Assembly: GCA_964651325.1 (NCBI GenBank)
Contig: CAZYXP010000151.1
Location: 1 to 9,712 of the forward strand
From: JADFOB01 sp964651325
GTDB taxonomy: Bacteria > Planctomycetota > Phycisphaerae > UBA1845
Direction: 5' to 3'
Length of the DNA: 9,712 nt
Positions 1-6,100 of the stretch are shown here, piece by piece. Position 1 is the first letter of the stretch. Every line of letters begins with the position of its first letter. Under the pieces are notes generated by a model. That model made no database searches, was not told where the DNA came from, and saw nothing but the letters and a program-made list of their open reading frames with translations. Position numbers and translations under genes: made by a program.

Positions 1-281
1 CGCATTTGAAAATTGATGATCTTGCCGCTCATCTTGTTGCTGGTTCGACACTGCGCCAGTTCGATTTCAACAAATTCCGGCTTGCCGTCAATATCGGACG
101 ATCCGCTGCCGTCACCCGGTTCCGCGCCCGCGGCCAATTCCGGATCGGGGCCCATCGCCTGAGCCACGAAGAAAACACCCACACCTTCTGCAGCCATCAG
201 CGACACAATAATGATGATCTGCATCATCTTGCCGCTCTTGGGCGCCTTGACTTCTTCCGTATTCTTCGCTTCATCCGCCAT
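1..281 (-). CDS. fliL: FliL, flagellar basal body-associated protein (N-terminal 93 residues; gene runs off the window)
   Basis: FliL is a single-pass inner-membrane protein that surrounds and stabilises the MotA/MotB stator. The 93 residues visible read as a short charged N terminus (MADEAKNTEE), one hydrophobic segment at about residues 18-42 (MMQIIIIVSLMAAEGVGVFF is its core), an acidic and glycine-rich linker, and the start of the periplasmic domain (KPEFVEIELAQ). That domain is cut off at the window edge. The start is the ATG at 279-281, with a good AAGGAG ribosome binding site seven bases upstream inside motB. The gene overlaps motB by 11 bases, which suggests translational coupling. 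The assignment rests on topology and on position directly after motAB, where fliL is common, because most of the conserved domain is missing. A different small membrane protein cannot be fully excluded. Confidence 0.82.
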   Translation of the reverse strand, partial: MADEAKNTEEVKAPKSGKMMQIIIIVSLMAAEGVGVFFVAQAMGPDPELAAGAEPGDGSGSSDIDGKPEFVEIELAQCRTSNKMSGKIINFQM

Positions 282-1029
282 CAGGGGACTCCTTGACATC
301 ATCCTCCAGCGTCGAGCCGGCGAAATCTTCGATCAAGTCCTCCGTGACCAAAATCTCTACCCGGCGATTTAGCGCACGCCGGACCTCCGTGTAAGCCTGT
401 CGCACCAAGGGTTCCGTATCGCCGACGGCCACCAGCATCAGCCGGATCGGCCGCACACCATTGCGAACCAACTCGTCGGCCACGGCCTTCGCCCGCGCGT
501 ACGATAAATCGCGGGCGTTTTCATACATCAACTCCTCCGGGAGGGGCTCCAACGTCGCATGCCCGCGCACGAGGATTTTCGTGTTGTAGCCGCGGATGCG
601 CTCGGCCGTGCGGGCCAGCAAAACGCGCGATTCAGGCAGTAGCATCGCACTGAACCGATCAAACGAAATCCGTCCGCCCACCACGACCTCGATTCCATCC
701 CGAACGTTGGTGACTCGGATTTTCTTGCCGTGTATCCCCTCCTCGTCGGAATCGCCCTTCTTGTCCGTGTGGATGGGCACCTCCAACTCGAGCAGTTTCT
801 GGATCAGGACGTTGTTGGGAACATTTTGCGTCGGCACGGCGCCAGGCGACCCCTCATACCCACCGAACGCCGCCCGCAACGATTCCATCACCTGCTGAAA
901 TTTCTGATCCTTTTTGATCTCGCTCATCGAAACAATGATGACAAAAAAGCAGAGCAGCAGCGTCATGGCGTCACCATAGGTGACCATCCAATCAGGCGCG
1001 CCCGCGGGTGGATCTTGTTTGTTGGCCAT
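271..1029 (-). CDS. motB: MotB/PomB, stator subunit with OmpA-like peptidoglycan-binding domain
   Basis: MotB pairs with MotA as the stator unit, and its C-terminal domain anchors the unit to peptidoglycan. The 252-residue protein has a short cytoplasmic tail, one transmembrane helix at about 16-36 starting at PDWMVTYGD, and the essential ion-binding aspartate at D20. An amphipathic stretch at about 40-57 sits where the plug helix lies in the family. An OmpA-like domain covers about 115-230, with RGHAT at 155-159 and the NRRVEI signature at 221-226. An acidic tail follows. C27 lies seven residues after D20, as in the sodium-driven PomB (D24, C31). The start ATG at 1027-1029 has GAGGG six bases upstream, and the gap to motA is only 11 bases. 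Family assignment is very safe. The driving ion is inferred from residues only. Confidence 0.96.
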   Translation of the reverse strand: MANKQDPPAGAPDWMVTYGDAMTLLLCFFVIIVSMSEIKKDQKFQQVMESLRAAFGGYEGSPGAVPTQNVPNNVLIQKLLELEVPIHTDKKGDSDEEGIHGKKIRVTNVRDGIEVVVGGRISFDRFSAMLLPESRVLLARTAERIRGYNTKILVRGHATLEPLPEELMYENARDLSYARAKAVADELVRNGVRPIRLMLVAVGDTEPLVRQAYTEVRRALNRRVEILVTEDLIEDFAGSTLEDDVKESPDGG

Positions 1030-1040
1030 AACGTCCCTCG

Positions 1041-1814
1041 CTAAGCCGCCTGCTCCTCAGAGCTGGTCCTCAAACGGGCCGGCAAGAACGTCTTGAGCTT
1101 CTGCTCCACAATGCGCGGATTGTCGCCGGATTGAATGGACATCACGCCCTTGATGACGATCAATTTCATCATCAGTTCCTCGCGGCTGCGAAGACCGAGC
1201 TTGTCGGCCATGGGCAGCGCGAACAGGTTCGCGGCGACGGCACCGTACATCGTGGTCAGTAGGGCCACCGCCATCGCCGGGCCAATCGACCCGGGATCTT
1301 CCATGTTTTGAAGCATGATGACCAACCCCACCAGGGTTCCGATCATGCCGAACGCCGGCGCATACTTGCCGATGTTGTCAAACAGCGCCTTGCCTTCACT
1401 GTGCCGCGACTCGATGGTCTCCAAATCGTTCATCATGATCTGCTCGATGAGATCCGGATCCGTGCCATCGACCGCCATCTGGATTCCCGAGACGACAAAA
1501 GGGTCGTCGATGTCCGCGGTGACGTTTTCCAAAGAAAGAATGCCATCGCGTCGCGCGATTTCCGCGTACTTGACCATATCCCCGATCAGCACGTCCGGAT
1601 CCTTCGATTTCGTGAAAAAGCAATTCTTGACGACCTTGGCGATCCCGAGAATGTTCTTGATCGGAAAACTGACCATGGCCGAAGCAACCGCGCCGCCAAT
1701 GACGATCGCGACCGATCCGCTGTCCATAAACGCGCCCAGGTCCGACTTGCCCATAATCGCCCACAGGAGGAGCCCCGTCCCGCCGGCCATACCAATGATT
1801 GTTGCAATGTCCAT
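1041..1814 (-). CDS. motA: MotA/PomA, flagellar motor stator ion channel subunit
   Basis: MotA forms a pentameric ring around a MotB dimer and turns against FliG as ions flow. The 257-residue length is that of the compact PomA/Bacillus type. Four hydrophobic helices are visible, at about 3-22, 33-50, 150-169 and 178-201. The cytoplasmic loop carries ARRDGILSLE (87-96), which holds the conserved charged pair R88 and E96 that contacts FliG. Helix 3 reads YAPAFGMIGTLVGLV and helix 4 GPAMAVALLTTMYG, with the conserved prolines P153 and P179. T160, T187 and T188 sit where sodium-driven PomA has T158, T185 and T186. The start ATG at 1812-1814 has GGAG five bases upstream, inside a short palindrome. 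motA lies between the swrD-type gene flbD and motB. Identification is secure; sodium use is an inference. Confidence 0.96.
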   Translation of the reverse strand: MDIATIIGMAGGTGLLLWAIMGKSDLGAFMDSGSVAIVIGGAVASAMVSFPIKNILGIAKVVKNCFFTKSKDPDVLIGDMVKYAEIARRDGILSLENVTADIDDPFVVSGIQMAVDGTDPDLIEQIMMNDLETIESRHSEGKALFDNIGKYAPAFGMIGTLVGLVIMLQNMEDPGSIGPAMAVALLTTMYGAVAANLFALPMADKLGLRSREELMMKLIVIKGVMSIQSGDNPRIVEQKLKTFLPARLRTSSEEQAA

Positions 1815-1815
1815 C

Positions 1816-1829
1816 GAGTCTCCAGACTC
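1816..1829 (-). repeat. Palindrome overlapping the motA ribosome binding site
   Basis: Directly upstream of the motA start the coding strand reads GAGTCTGGAGACTC, two exact 6-base arms around GG. As RNA it could fold into a 5-bp stem with a UGGA loop. The motA GGAG lies in the loop and 3' arm. It may be a translation-tuning element, a small operator or chance. I see the symmetry; the function is not shown. Confidence 0.4.
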
Positions 1830-1947
1830 CTTCGTGTATGCGCGGACCGCCCGCTATACCGGATATCGACGCCAACCGTGGGCATCGTTAGCCATCTCCC
1901 CACGTCCGCAAGGCCGATAACCGCTTGCGGCCGCTACGGCGACGCCC

Positions 1948-1961
1948 CTGACCACGGTCAG
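1948..1961 (-). repeat. Palindrome just after the flbD stop codon
   Basis: The coding strand reads CTGACCGTGGTCAG, two exact 6-base arms around GT, starting two bases after the flbD TAG. It has the same 6-2-6 layout as the palindrome at the motA ribosome binding site at the other end of this intergenic stretch. No T-run follows, so it is not a convincing intrinsic terminator. The 147 bases from 1815 to 1963 otherwise hold no gene and no promoter I trust. Confidence 0.35.
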
Positions 1962-1963
1962 CG

Positions 1964-2158
1964 CTAGACCACCTGAAATCCTCGTACGTGGCGGGCGTAT
2001 TCGATAGCCCGCCGGACTACTTCATCCACATCTTCTCGGACCAAGATTGTGTCCCCATTGATCAAGGTAACGATCGTATCGGGCGTCGATTCGATCATCT
2101 TGATCAGCTCGGCGTTGAGCACGACGACACGTTTGTCGAATCGAGTTAGGGTGATCAT
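1964..2158 (-). CDS. flbD: FlbD/SwrD family small flagellar protein
   Basis: This is a 64-residue protein of the FlbD family, known as SwrD in Bacillus subtilis, where it is reported to raise motor power through the stators. The family pattern is clear: MITLTRFDKRVVVLNAELI at the N terminus, then IESTPDTIVTLINGD at about 23-37 and VREDVDEVV after it. There is no signal peptide or membrane segment. It is unrelated to the Caulobacter sigma-54 activator also called FlbD, which is several times longer. I chose the ATG at 2156-2158 because GGAAGG lies nine bases upstream and the conserved family N terminus begins there. An in-frame ATG seven codons earlier (2179) has no ribosome binding site. Its place between flgE and motA fits a role in stator output. 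The mechanism in this organism is inference. Confidence 0.92.
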   Translation of the reverse strand: MITLTRFDKRVVVLNAELIKMIESTPDTIVTLINGDTILVREDVDEVVRRAIEYARHVRGFQVV

Positions 2159-2167
2159 TCGTAAGGC

Positions 2168-2173
2168 CCTTCC
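2168..2173 (-). promoter_or_regulatory. Ribosome binding site that decides the flbD start
   Basis: The coding strand reads GGAAGG, nine bases upstream of the ATG at 2158. The upstream in-frame ATG at 2179 has no purine-rich sequence at a suitable distance, so the shorter 64-residue product is preferred. Confidence 0.6.
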
Positions 2174-2189
2174 CGTCACATCGCGCGGC

Positions 2190-2204
2190 GCGGGGTCAAC
2201 CCGC
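2190..2204 (-). other. Small GC-rich hairpin between flgE and flbD
   Basis: In the 56-base flgE-flbD gap the transcript could form a 5-bp stem (GCGGG/CCCGC) with a 5-base loop, 10 bases after the flgE stop. No run of T follows, so I do not call it a terminator. It could slow mRNA decay from the 3' side or be chance in GC-rich sequence. Confidence 0.25.
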
Positions 2205-2214
2205 CGATCCGCAA

Positions 2215-3921
2215 TTAACGCGCCAGCAGCAGCAGCTCCTGCAGCAAATCATCCGATGCCCGAACCACCCGGCTCGCCGCCGAAATCCCGGTGGATGCCG
2301 AAATAAGATCGATAAACTCTCTAGCGATTTCCACGTTGCTCTGCTCCAAGAACCCCGAGCGGATCGAACCCGCGCTGCCGGACCCCGGCGCGTCAATCGT
2401 GATGGCCCCTGAATTGGGTCCGATGGAAAACAAATTCTCGCTGAGCGCCACGAGTCCTTCGTTGTTGACAAACGTCGCGAGCGCCACCTGCCCCAAAACC
2501 TTTTGATCCGCGTTCGAGAATTGGCCGGTGACCACACCCTGATCGTCGATCGAGAATCCCGTCATGATGCCTGCGGGCTTGCCGTCCTGATCGGCCATCG
2601 AAAATTCCGTAAGGCCGTCGGGACTCGCCACGGCCGTGAGCCCCTGAAAGTCCAAAGCGAAAGGCAGAGGCGTCGCCGCACCGGTCCCCGCGCGATCGAT
2701 GGTAAGGTCCGTGCCGGTGGCGGAGACGAACTTTCCGGTGGCGTCAAAAGCGATGGTTCCGGTCCCCAGTATGGGCGACAAATCACTGTCCCCATTGGAC
2801 TCCGCAAAAAACCGCCACACTGTGCCCGCATCCGACTTGGATTCCAGGGCAAGTCGAAGACGCACATCGACCGCGTTGCCGAGTGAATCGAACACGGAGA
2901 AGCTCGTACTGGTGCCAGACAACCCCCCGCCGATCGCCTCCTGCGTCGTCGAGAATGAAAACGGCGATGTGATCGCGCCTGTGTTGTTGACGATCGATCC
3001 GCCGTCGAGCTCAATGGCGTTGGTTTCGCCCATGTTGGACGTGATCAGCAGCGCGCCCGCCGGCGCATCCGTGCCGTCGCCGACGCGGACCCCAGCCGTC
3101 CCACCCAACGCGGGATCGGTCTGAATGCCCAGCACGGTTTCCAGGTGGCTCGCCAGATCGCCCAGCGTCGTGCCGGTGGTTCCCACGACAAAGGTTCCCG
3201 GCTCGACGGCGATGCCCCCCTTCTTGCCGCCAACCGTCAGATCGTCTCCGCTCACAAAAAGCGGCACGCCAAATCCATCGACCAGATCGGTCAGCGCCGT
3301 GCTCGCCGTCGCGGGCGTGCCTGCGGCGGTGACCAACGGGTTAGACGCCACGACGCCCGCCACCGAAGCCACTTCCGTGGCACTATCCAACTGGCCTTTC
3401 ATTTGCACGCTCGACGTGGGAATCGGTTCGCTGTTGCTCCCCAGTTCAATGACCAGATTGCCCAGTGTGGTGGTGTCGATATTGCCCGCCGCATCCGCAC
3501 CAAAGACCTGAAGCGGCTGTCCACCCGTGGCAACCATCGTGCCCTCGGCGTTGAGTCGGAAGGCGCCATCACGGGTGAACGCCTGTCCGCCGTCTGCCTC
3601 TTGGACGACGAAAAAGCCCCTGCCGTCGATCCCAAGATCCGCCGGGAAGCCCGTGCTATCCAGCCCGCCTTGTGCGAAACTCCGCTGCAAGGAAGACACA
3701 CCGACCCCGGTGCCGATCTGAAACGGCAGCGTGCCTCCGCTCGTGGCGCTCGGCCCTTCGCCCTCGCGGATCGTCTGGTACAACAGGCTTTCAAACATCA
3801 CCCGCTGCGATTTGAAGGCCGAGGTGTTGAGATTCGCAAGATTGTTACCGACGGTGTCCACGCCGACCGTGTTGGCATTGATCCCGGTGAATCCGACGAA
3901 CATGGCGTTGGTTAATGACAT
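2215..3921 (-). CDS. flgE: FlgE, flagellar hook protein (long form)
   Basis: FlgE polymerises beneath the FlgD cap into the curved hook. The N terminus is classic: MSLTNAMFVGFTGINANTVG, NNLAN (26-30) and TSAFK (33-37), forming the rod/hook core helix. DLGIDGRGFFVV (95-106) and FTRDGAFRLNAEG (115-127) follow. A family-type domain lies at about 335-495 (FSVFDSLGNAVDV, and ATFVNNEGLVALSENLF near its end), then the C-terminal helix with FLEQSNVEIAREF (524-536). At 568 residues it is well above the Salmonella protein (about 400). The extra length includes residues about 215-325, a hydroxyl- and glycine-rich insert with LGDLASHLETVLGI. The C-terminal helix has STGISAAS where QRxYQxN is usual. No cysteine is present, so spirochaete-type lysinoalanine crosslinking is not expected. 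The start ATG has GAGGAAAG eight bases upstream. Confidence 0.95.
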   Translation of the reverse strand: MSLTNAMFVGFTGINANTVGVDTVGNNLANLNTSAFKSQRVMFESLLYQTIREGEGPSATSGGTLPFQIGTGVGVSSLQRSFAQGGLDSTGFPADLGIDGRGFFVVQEADGGQAFTRDGAFRLNAEGTMVATGGQPLQVFGADAAGNIDTTTLGNLVIELGSNSEPIPTSSVQMKGQLDSATEVASVAGVVASNPLVTAAGTPATASTALTDLVDGFGVPLFVSGDDLTVGGKKGGIAVEPGTFVVGTTGTTLGDLASHLETVLGIQTDPALGGTAGVRVGDGTDAPAGALLITSNMGETNAIELDGGSIVNNTGAITSPFSFSTTQEAIGGGLSGTSTSFSVFDSLGNAVDVRLRLALESKSDAGTVWRFFAESNGDSDLSPILGTGTIAFDATGKFVSATGTDLTIDRAGTGAATPLPFALDFQGLTAVASPDGLTEFSMADQDGKPAGIMTGFSIDDQGVVTGQFSNADQKVLGQVALATFVNNEGLVALSENLFSIGPNSGAITIDAPGSGSAGSIRSGFLEQSNVEIAREFIDLISASTGISAASRVVRASDDLLQELLLLAR

Positions 3922-3936
3922 AGTCTTATCTTTCCT

Positions 3937-3952
3937 CGGGGCAACGGCCCCG
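3937..3952 (-). other. Hairpin abutting the flgE ribosome binding site
   Basis: The coding strand reads CGGGGCCGTTGCCCCG, a perfect 6-bp stem with a CGTT loop. Its last base is the first G of the GAGGAAAG ribosome binding site of flgE. The 110-base flgD-flgE gap holds nothing else I can support. The placement would allow structure-dependent control of the abundant hook protein, but this is inference from one sequence. Confidence 0.4.
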
Positions 3953-4031
3953 CTGTTTCATCTCGACAGTCCGATCGGCCCACTCGCGCGGCGATGGAAG
4001 TTTGCCGGTCCGTTCAATCCACGCCATCGGT

Positions 4032-4676
4032 CTAGAAGATCGCCGCCAGCGTTTCGGCTACCGCGCCCACATCGGCCGCGACGCTGGAGACCACGTCTTC
4101 GATGCGCAGGCGCTGGCCCGTGTCGAGTTCCAACGCCACGCCTCCCTGGTCCGTCAGCGAAACACCCGTCACGCGCCCTTCCACGGCCTGCCCCGCCGCC
4201 AAGACGCTTCGATCCAACCCGACGACCGACGAGCCAATGTAGCTTTGCGCGGCTCGATCCGCGGGCTCGACGCTGGCGACCTGATCGATCGCCAGTTCTG
4301 TACCATCGGCCAACTGCAATTGGGGCGTGCCGTCCCCCTCGAACCGTACGCCGACGACGATGCCCTGCCGTACCAGACCATCCTCACCGGGTAACGATCG
4401 GACGTAGTTGCCGATCATGCTCGAGGCCGACGCAAAGCGTTGCTGACCGACCACGCTTTGGAGGGACTCGGTCAGGCCCGTCGACAGTTCGATGTCGCGG
4501 ATCGACGATATTTGATTGAGCAGATCCTGATTGTCCATCGGCTCAAGCGGATCCTGGTTGGTCAGCTGGGCGATCAACAGCTTGAAGAAATCTTGACTGT
4601 CCAAACTGCCGACGCCTTGAGCGTTGCTGGCGGGGGACGCCGCTGACAACGCTGTGGCTGCTGAAATGGATTCCAC
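4032..4676 (-). CDS. flgD: FlgD, hook cap / hook assembly scaffold with a duplicated Tudor-like module
   Basis: FlgD is exported early and caps the growing hook, where FlgE subunits add. The N-terminal domain carries the family signature FFKLLIAQLTNQDPLEPMDN (30-49), followed by ISSIRDIELSTGLTESLQ and a SMIGNYV motif (86-92). Then comes a Tudor-like beta module (GIVVGV 105-110, LQLADGTELAI 120-130). Usual long FlgDs insert an Fn3/Ig-like domain here. This 214-residue protein instead repeats the module: SYIGSSV (145-151), GRVTGV (167-172), LELDTGQRLRI (182-192). The start is a GTG with GGAGG six bases upstream. It follows fliK after 83 bases, in which I see only the ribosome binding site. The family call is secure; the duplication reading is mine and rests on aligned motifs. 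Confidence 0.94.
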   Translation of the reverse strand: MESISAATALSAASPASNAQGVGSLDSQDFFKLLIAQLTNQDPLEPMDNQDLLNQISSIRDIELSTGLTESLQSVVGQQRFASASSMIGNYVRSLPGEDGLVRQGIVVGVRFEGDGTPQLQLADGTELAIDQVASVEPADRAAQSYIGSSVVGLDRSVLAAGQAVEGRVTGVSLTDQGGVALELDTGQRLRIEDVVSSVAADVGAVAETLAAIF

Positions 4677-4688
4677 GGAATACCTCCG
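4676..4688 (-). promoter_or_regulatory. flgD ribosome binding site supporting a GTG start, within a small dyad
   Basis: GGAGG at 4683-4687 sits six bases upstream of GTG at 4676. The run CGGAGGTATTCCG has 4-base arms (CGGA/TCCG) enclosing GGTAT, so the Shine-Dalgarno is split between the stem and loop of a weak possible hairpin that reaches the first base of the start codon. The ribosome site is well supported; the fold is speculative. Confidence 0.6.
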
Positions 4689-4759
4689 GTTCGTTTGCGC
4701 GCCCGCCGACGACTCCGCCGCCGACGTTCGATCATCTCGCCGATTTCACGCCGGCGGGA

Positions 4760-6088
4760 CTATATCCTCACATCAATCCGCCGCTCCGCGACGGTGTTTC
4801 GTACATTCTGAGGTCGTGGCTCGTTCTTCTGGCCTTCCGATGACGCCCCCGTCGGGCCAACATCACGCGCGTGCACCGTTCGCCGCGATCGCGGCGCCGG
4901 CGTGCGGGCATCATCGCGCCTACGACCGCTTCCTTCTGCATCCGCGGCCGTGGCTTCGCCGGGCCAATCGCCTACCACCGTGAACCGCTCAATCTCGATG
5001 CCTTGCTTGAGCAAAGCCCGCTGAAGTTGTGCGACGCGATCCTGCAGCAACTCACGCGCTTCCGACGTTTCCGCACGCACGCTGACCTCAACCGCATCGC
5101 CGTCCATCGCCACATCGACCAACACCCGCCCGAGTTCCGGCGGATCGAGCATCATCCTGGCCGTGGATCGGTGCGCCCCGGCCTGCATGCGAATCGATCG
5201 AACCAATCGGTCGAATGGAGTCGACTCGATGTTCTTCGTCTCCCCGGCTTGGGGCGACGAAGCGTTTTTCTCAGCGCGTGAACCTGCGAGCGGGGCCTCG
5301 TTTCGCCCGGACGCCTGCCGTCCCGTTCGGCCCAGCCCCGCATGGGATGGGGCGGTGGGCGCGCGTGCGCTTTCAACCTCGCCGATGCGGCTGGCGCCGA
5401 GCGTTCGACCGATCTCCTGTGCGACGTCGGGGGAAGTGGAAGGCGCGGATGGTGGTGGCGCCACCACGCTGGAAGCCTGTTCTATCTGGGGTGCCGACCC
5501 GTTGCCCGGCGGCAAGGGTGCGGCGGGGCGGTCGCCGAGCTCGGTCCGGGGCGCCGGCGCAGCGTTGGAATCGCCCTGGCGAGCTAAATCACCCAATCGG
5601 TCCAACGAAAGCCCCTCTTCACCACTTGGCCTACCTGGACTGGCCGACTGCTGCGAAAGCGCCTCGCGGATCAATCCTTGGGCACGGTTTTGATCCGCCA
5701 TCGCCCTAGGCTCCGTGCGCGCGGCATCCGCCCCTCGTGTTTGGGCCTGAAGGGATCGTCTCACATCGACGCCCGTTCGATCGACATCGTAGCGGGCTCG
5801 CGCATCCGCATGCCTTGAAGCCTGCCCGTCTCGCAGGGCCGCTTGTTTCTGTTCATGGCCGCTCGCGTTGCCCCCCTGGAACACGCCGAAGGATGACGCC
5901 GCCCCGCCGCGTGCCCGGTTGGCGCCAGGCGGACGCGAAAACGTATCCAACAGCACACCGAAGGGCGCTACGTCCGTCACAACCTCATCGGGCGCTTGCG
6001 GCCGGCGCGCATCTGCCACGGGACGCGTCGCCGGCGCAGCACGCCGCGCGGCACCAGCGTCATGGTTGAGCGAATCGGCGTTAATCAC
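4760..6088 (-). CDS. fliK: FliK, hook-length control protein
   Basis: FliK is secreted as a molecular ruler and switches the export apparatus from hook to filament substrates when the hook is long enough. The 442-residue protein has a low-complexity N-terminal part rich in Ala, Pro, Gly, Arg and Ser (about 1-285), as expected for the extended ruler region. The conserved C-terminal FliK/Flg_hook domain lies at about 290-372. It shows MLDPPELGRVLVDVAMDG (313-330), the family LxPxxLGxV motif, then SVRAETSEARELLQ and LLKQGIEIERFTV. A basic, disordered tail of about 70 residues ends the protein. The start is a GTG at 6088 with GGGAG six bases upstream, 12 bases after the stop of the preceding gene. 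Only the C-terminal domain is diagnostic, but it is clear, and the position before flgD is standard. Confidence 0.93.
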   Translation of the reverse strand: MINADSLNHDAGAARRAAPATRPVADARRPQAPDEVVTDVAPFGVLLDTFSRPPGANRARGGAASSFGVFQGGNASGHEQKQAALRDGQASRHADARARYDVDRTGVDVRRSLQAQTRGADAARTEPRAMADQNRAQGLIREALSQQSASPGRPSGEEGLSLDRLGDLARQGDSNAAPAPRTELGDRPAAPLPPGNGSAPQIEQASSVVAPPPSAPSTSPDVAQEIGRTLGASRIGEVESARAPTAPSHAGLGRTGRQASGRNEAPLAGSRAEKNASSPQAGETKNIESTPFDRLVRSIRMQAGAHRSTARMMLDPPELGRVLVDVAMDGDAVEVSVRAETSEARELLQDRVAQLQRALLKQGIEIERFTVVGDWPGEATAADAEGSGRRRDDARTPAPRSRRTVHARDVGPTGASSEGQKNEPRPQNVRNTVAERRIDVRI

Positions 6089-6094
6089 TGGGAA

Positions 6095-6099
6095 CTCCC
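6095..6099 (-). promoter_or_regulatory. Ribosome binding site supporting the fliK GTG start
   Basis: GGGAG lies six bases upstream of GTG at 6088, in the 12-base gap after the preceding gene. It is part of the short palindrome GGGAGTTCCC. Confidence 0.55.
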
Positions 6100-6100
6100 G

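Noticed and set aside
1885..1911. TTGCGG and TAACGA as a sigma-70 promoter before motA
   Set aside because: Both boxes are poor and the 15-base spacing is short, so it is not distinguishable from chance.
1915..1963. Intrinsic terminator after flbD
   Set aside because: Small GC dyads are present, but no stable stem is followed by a T-run.
1308..1967. Plus-strand open frame of 219 codons
   Set aside because: It is antisense to motA, with no motif and a shadow-like composition.
1964..2158. FlbD as the Caulobacter-type sigma-54 transcription activator
   Set aside because: The product is only 64 residues with the SwrD/FlbD small-protein pattern and has no AAA+ or DNA-binding domain. The shared name is a coincidence.
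3145..3915. Plus-strand open frame of 256 codons
   Set aside because: It is antisense to flgE, rich in Arg, His and Ala, and has no family motif.
3972..3979. GCCGATCG on the coding strand as a sigma-28 -10 element for flgE
   Set aside because: The only TAAA-like -35 candidate (GGCAAACTT) is too far upstream for sigma-28 spacing.
5163..5709. Overlapping plus-strand open frames
   Set aside because: They are antisense to the low-complexity part of fliK, where stop codons are rare on both strands.
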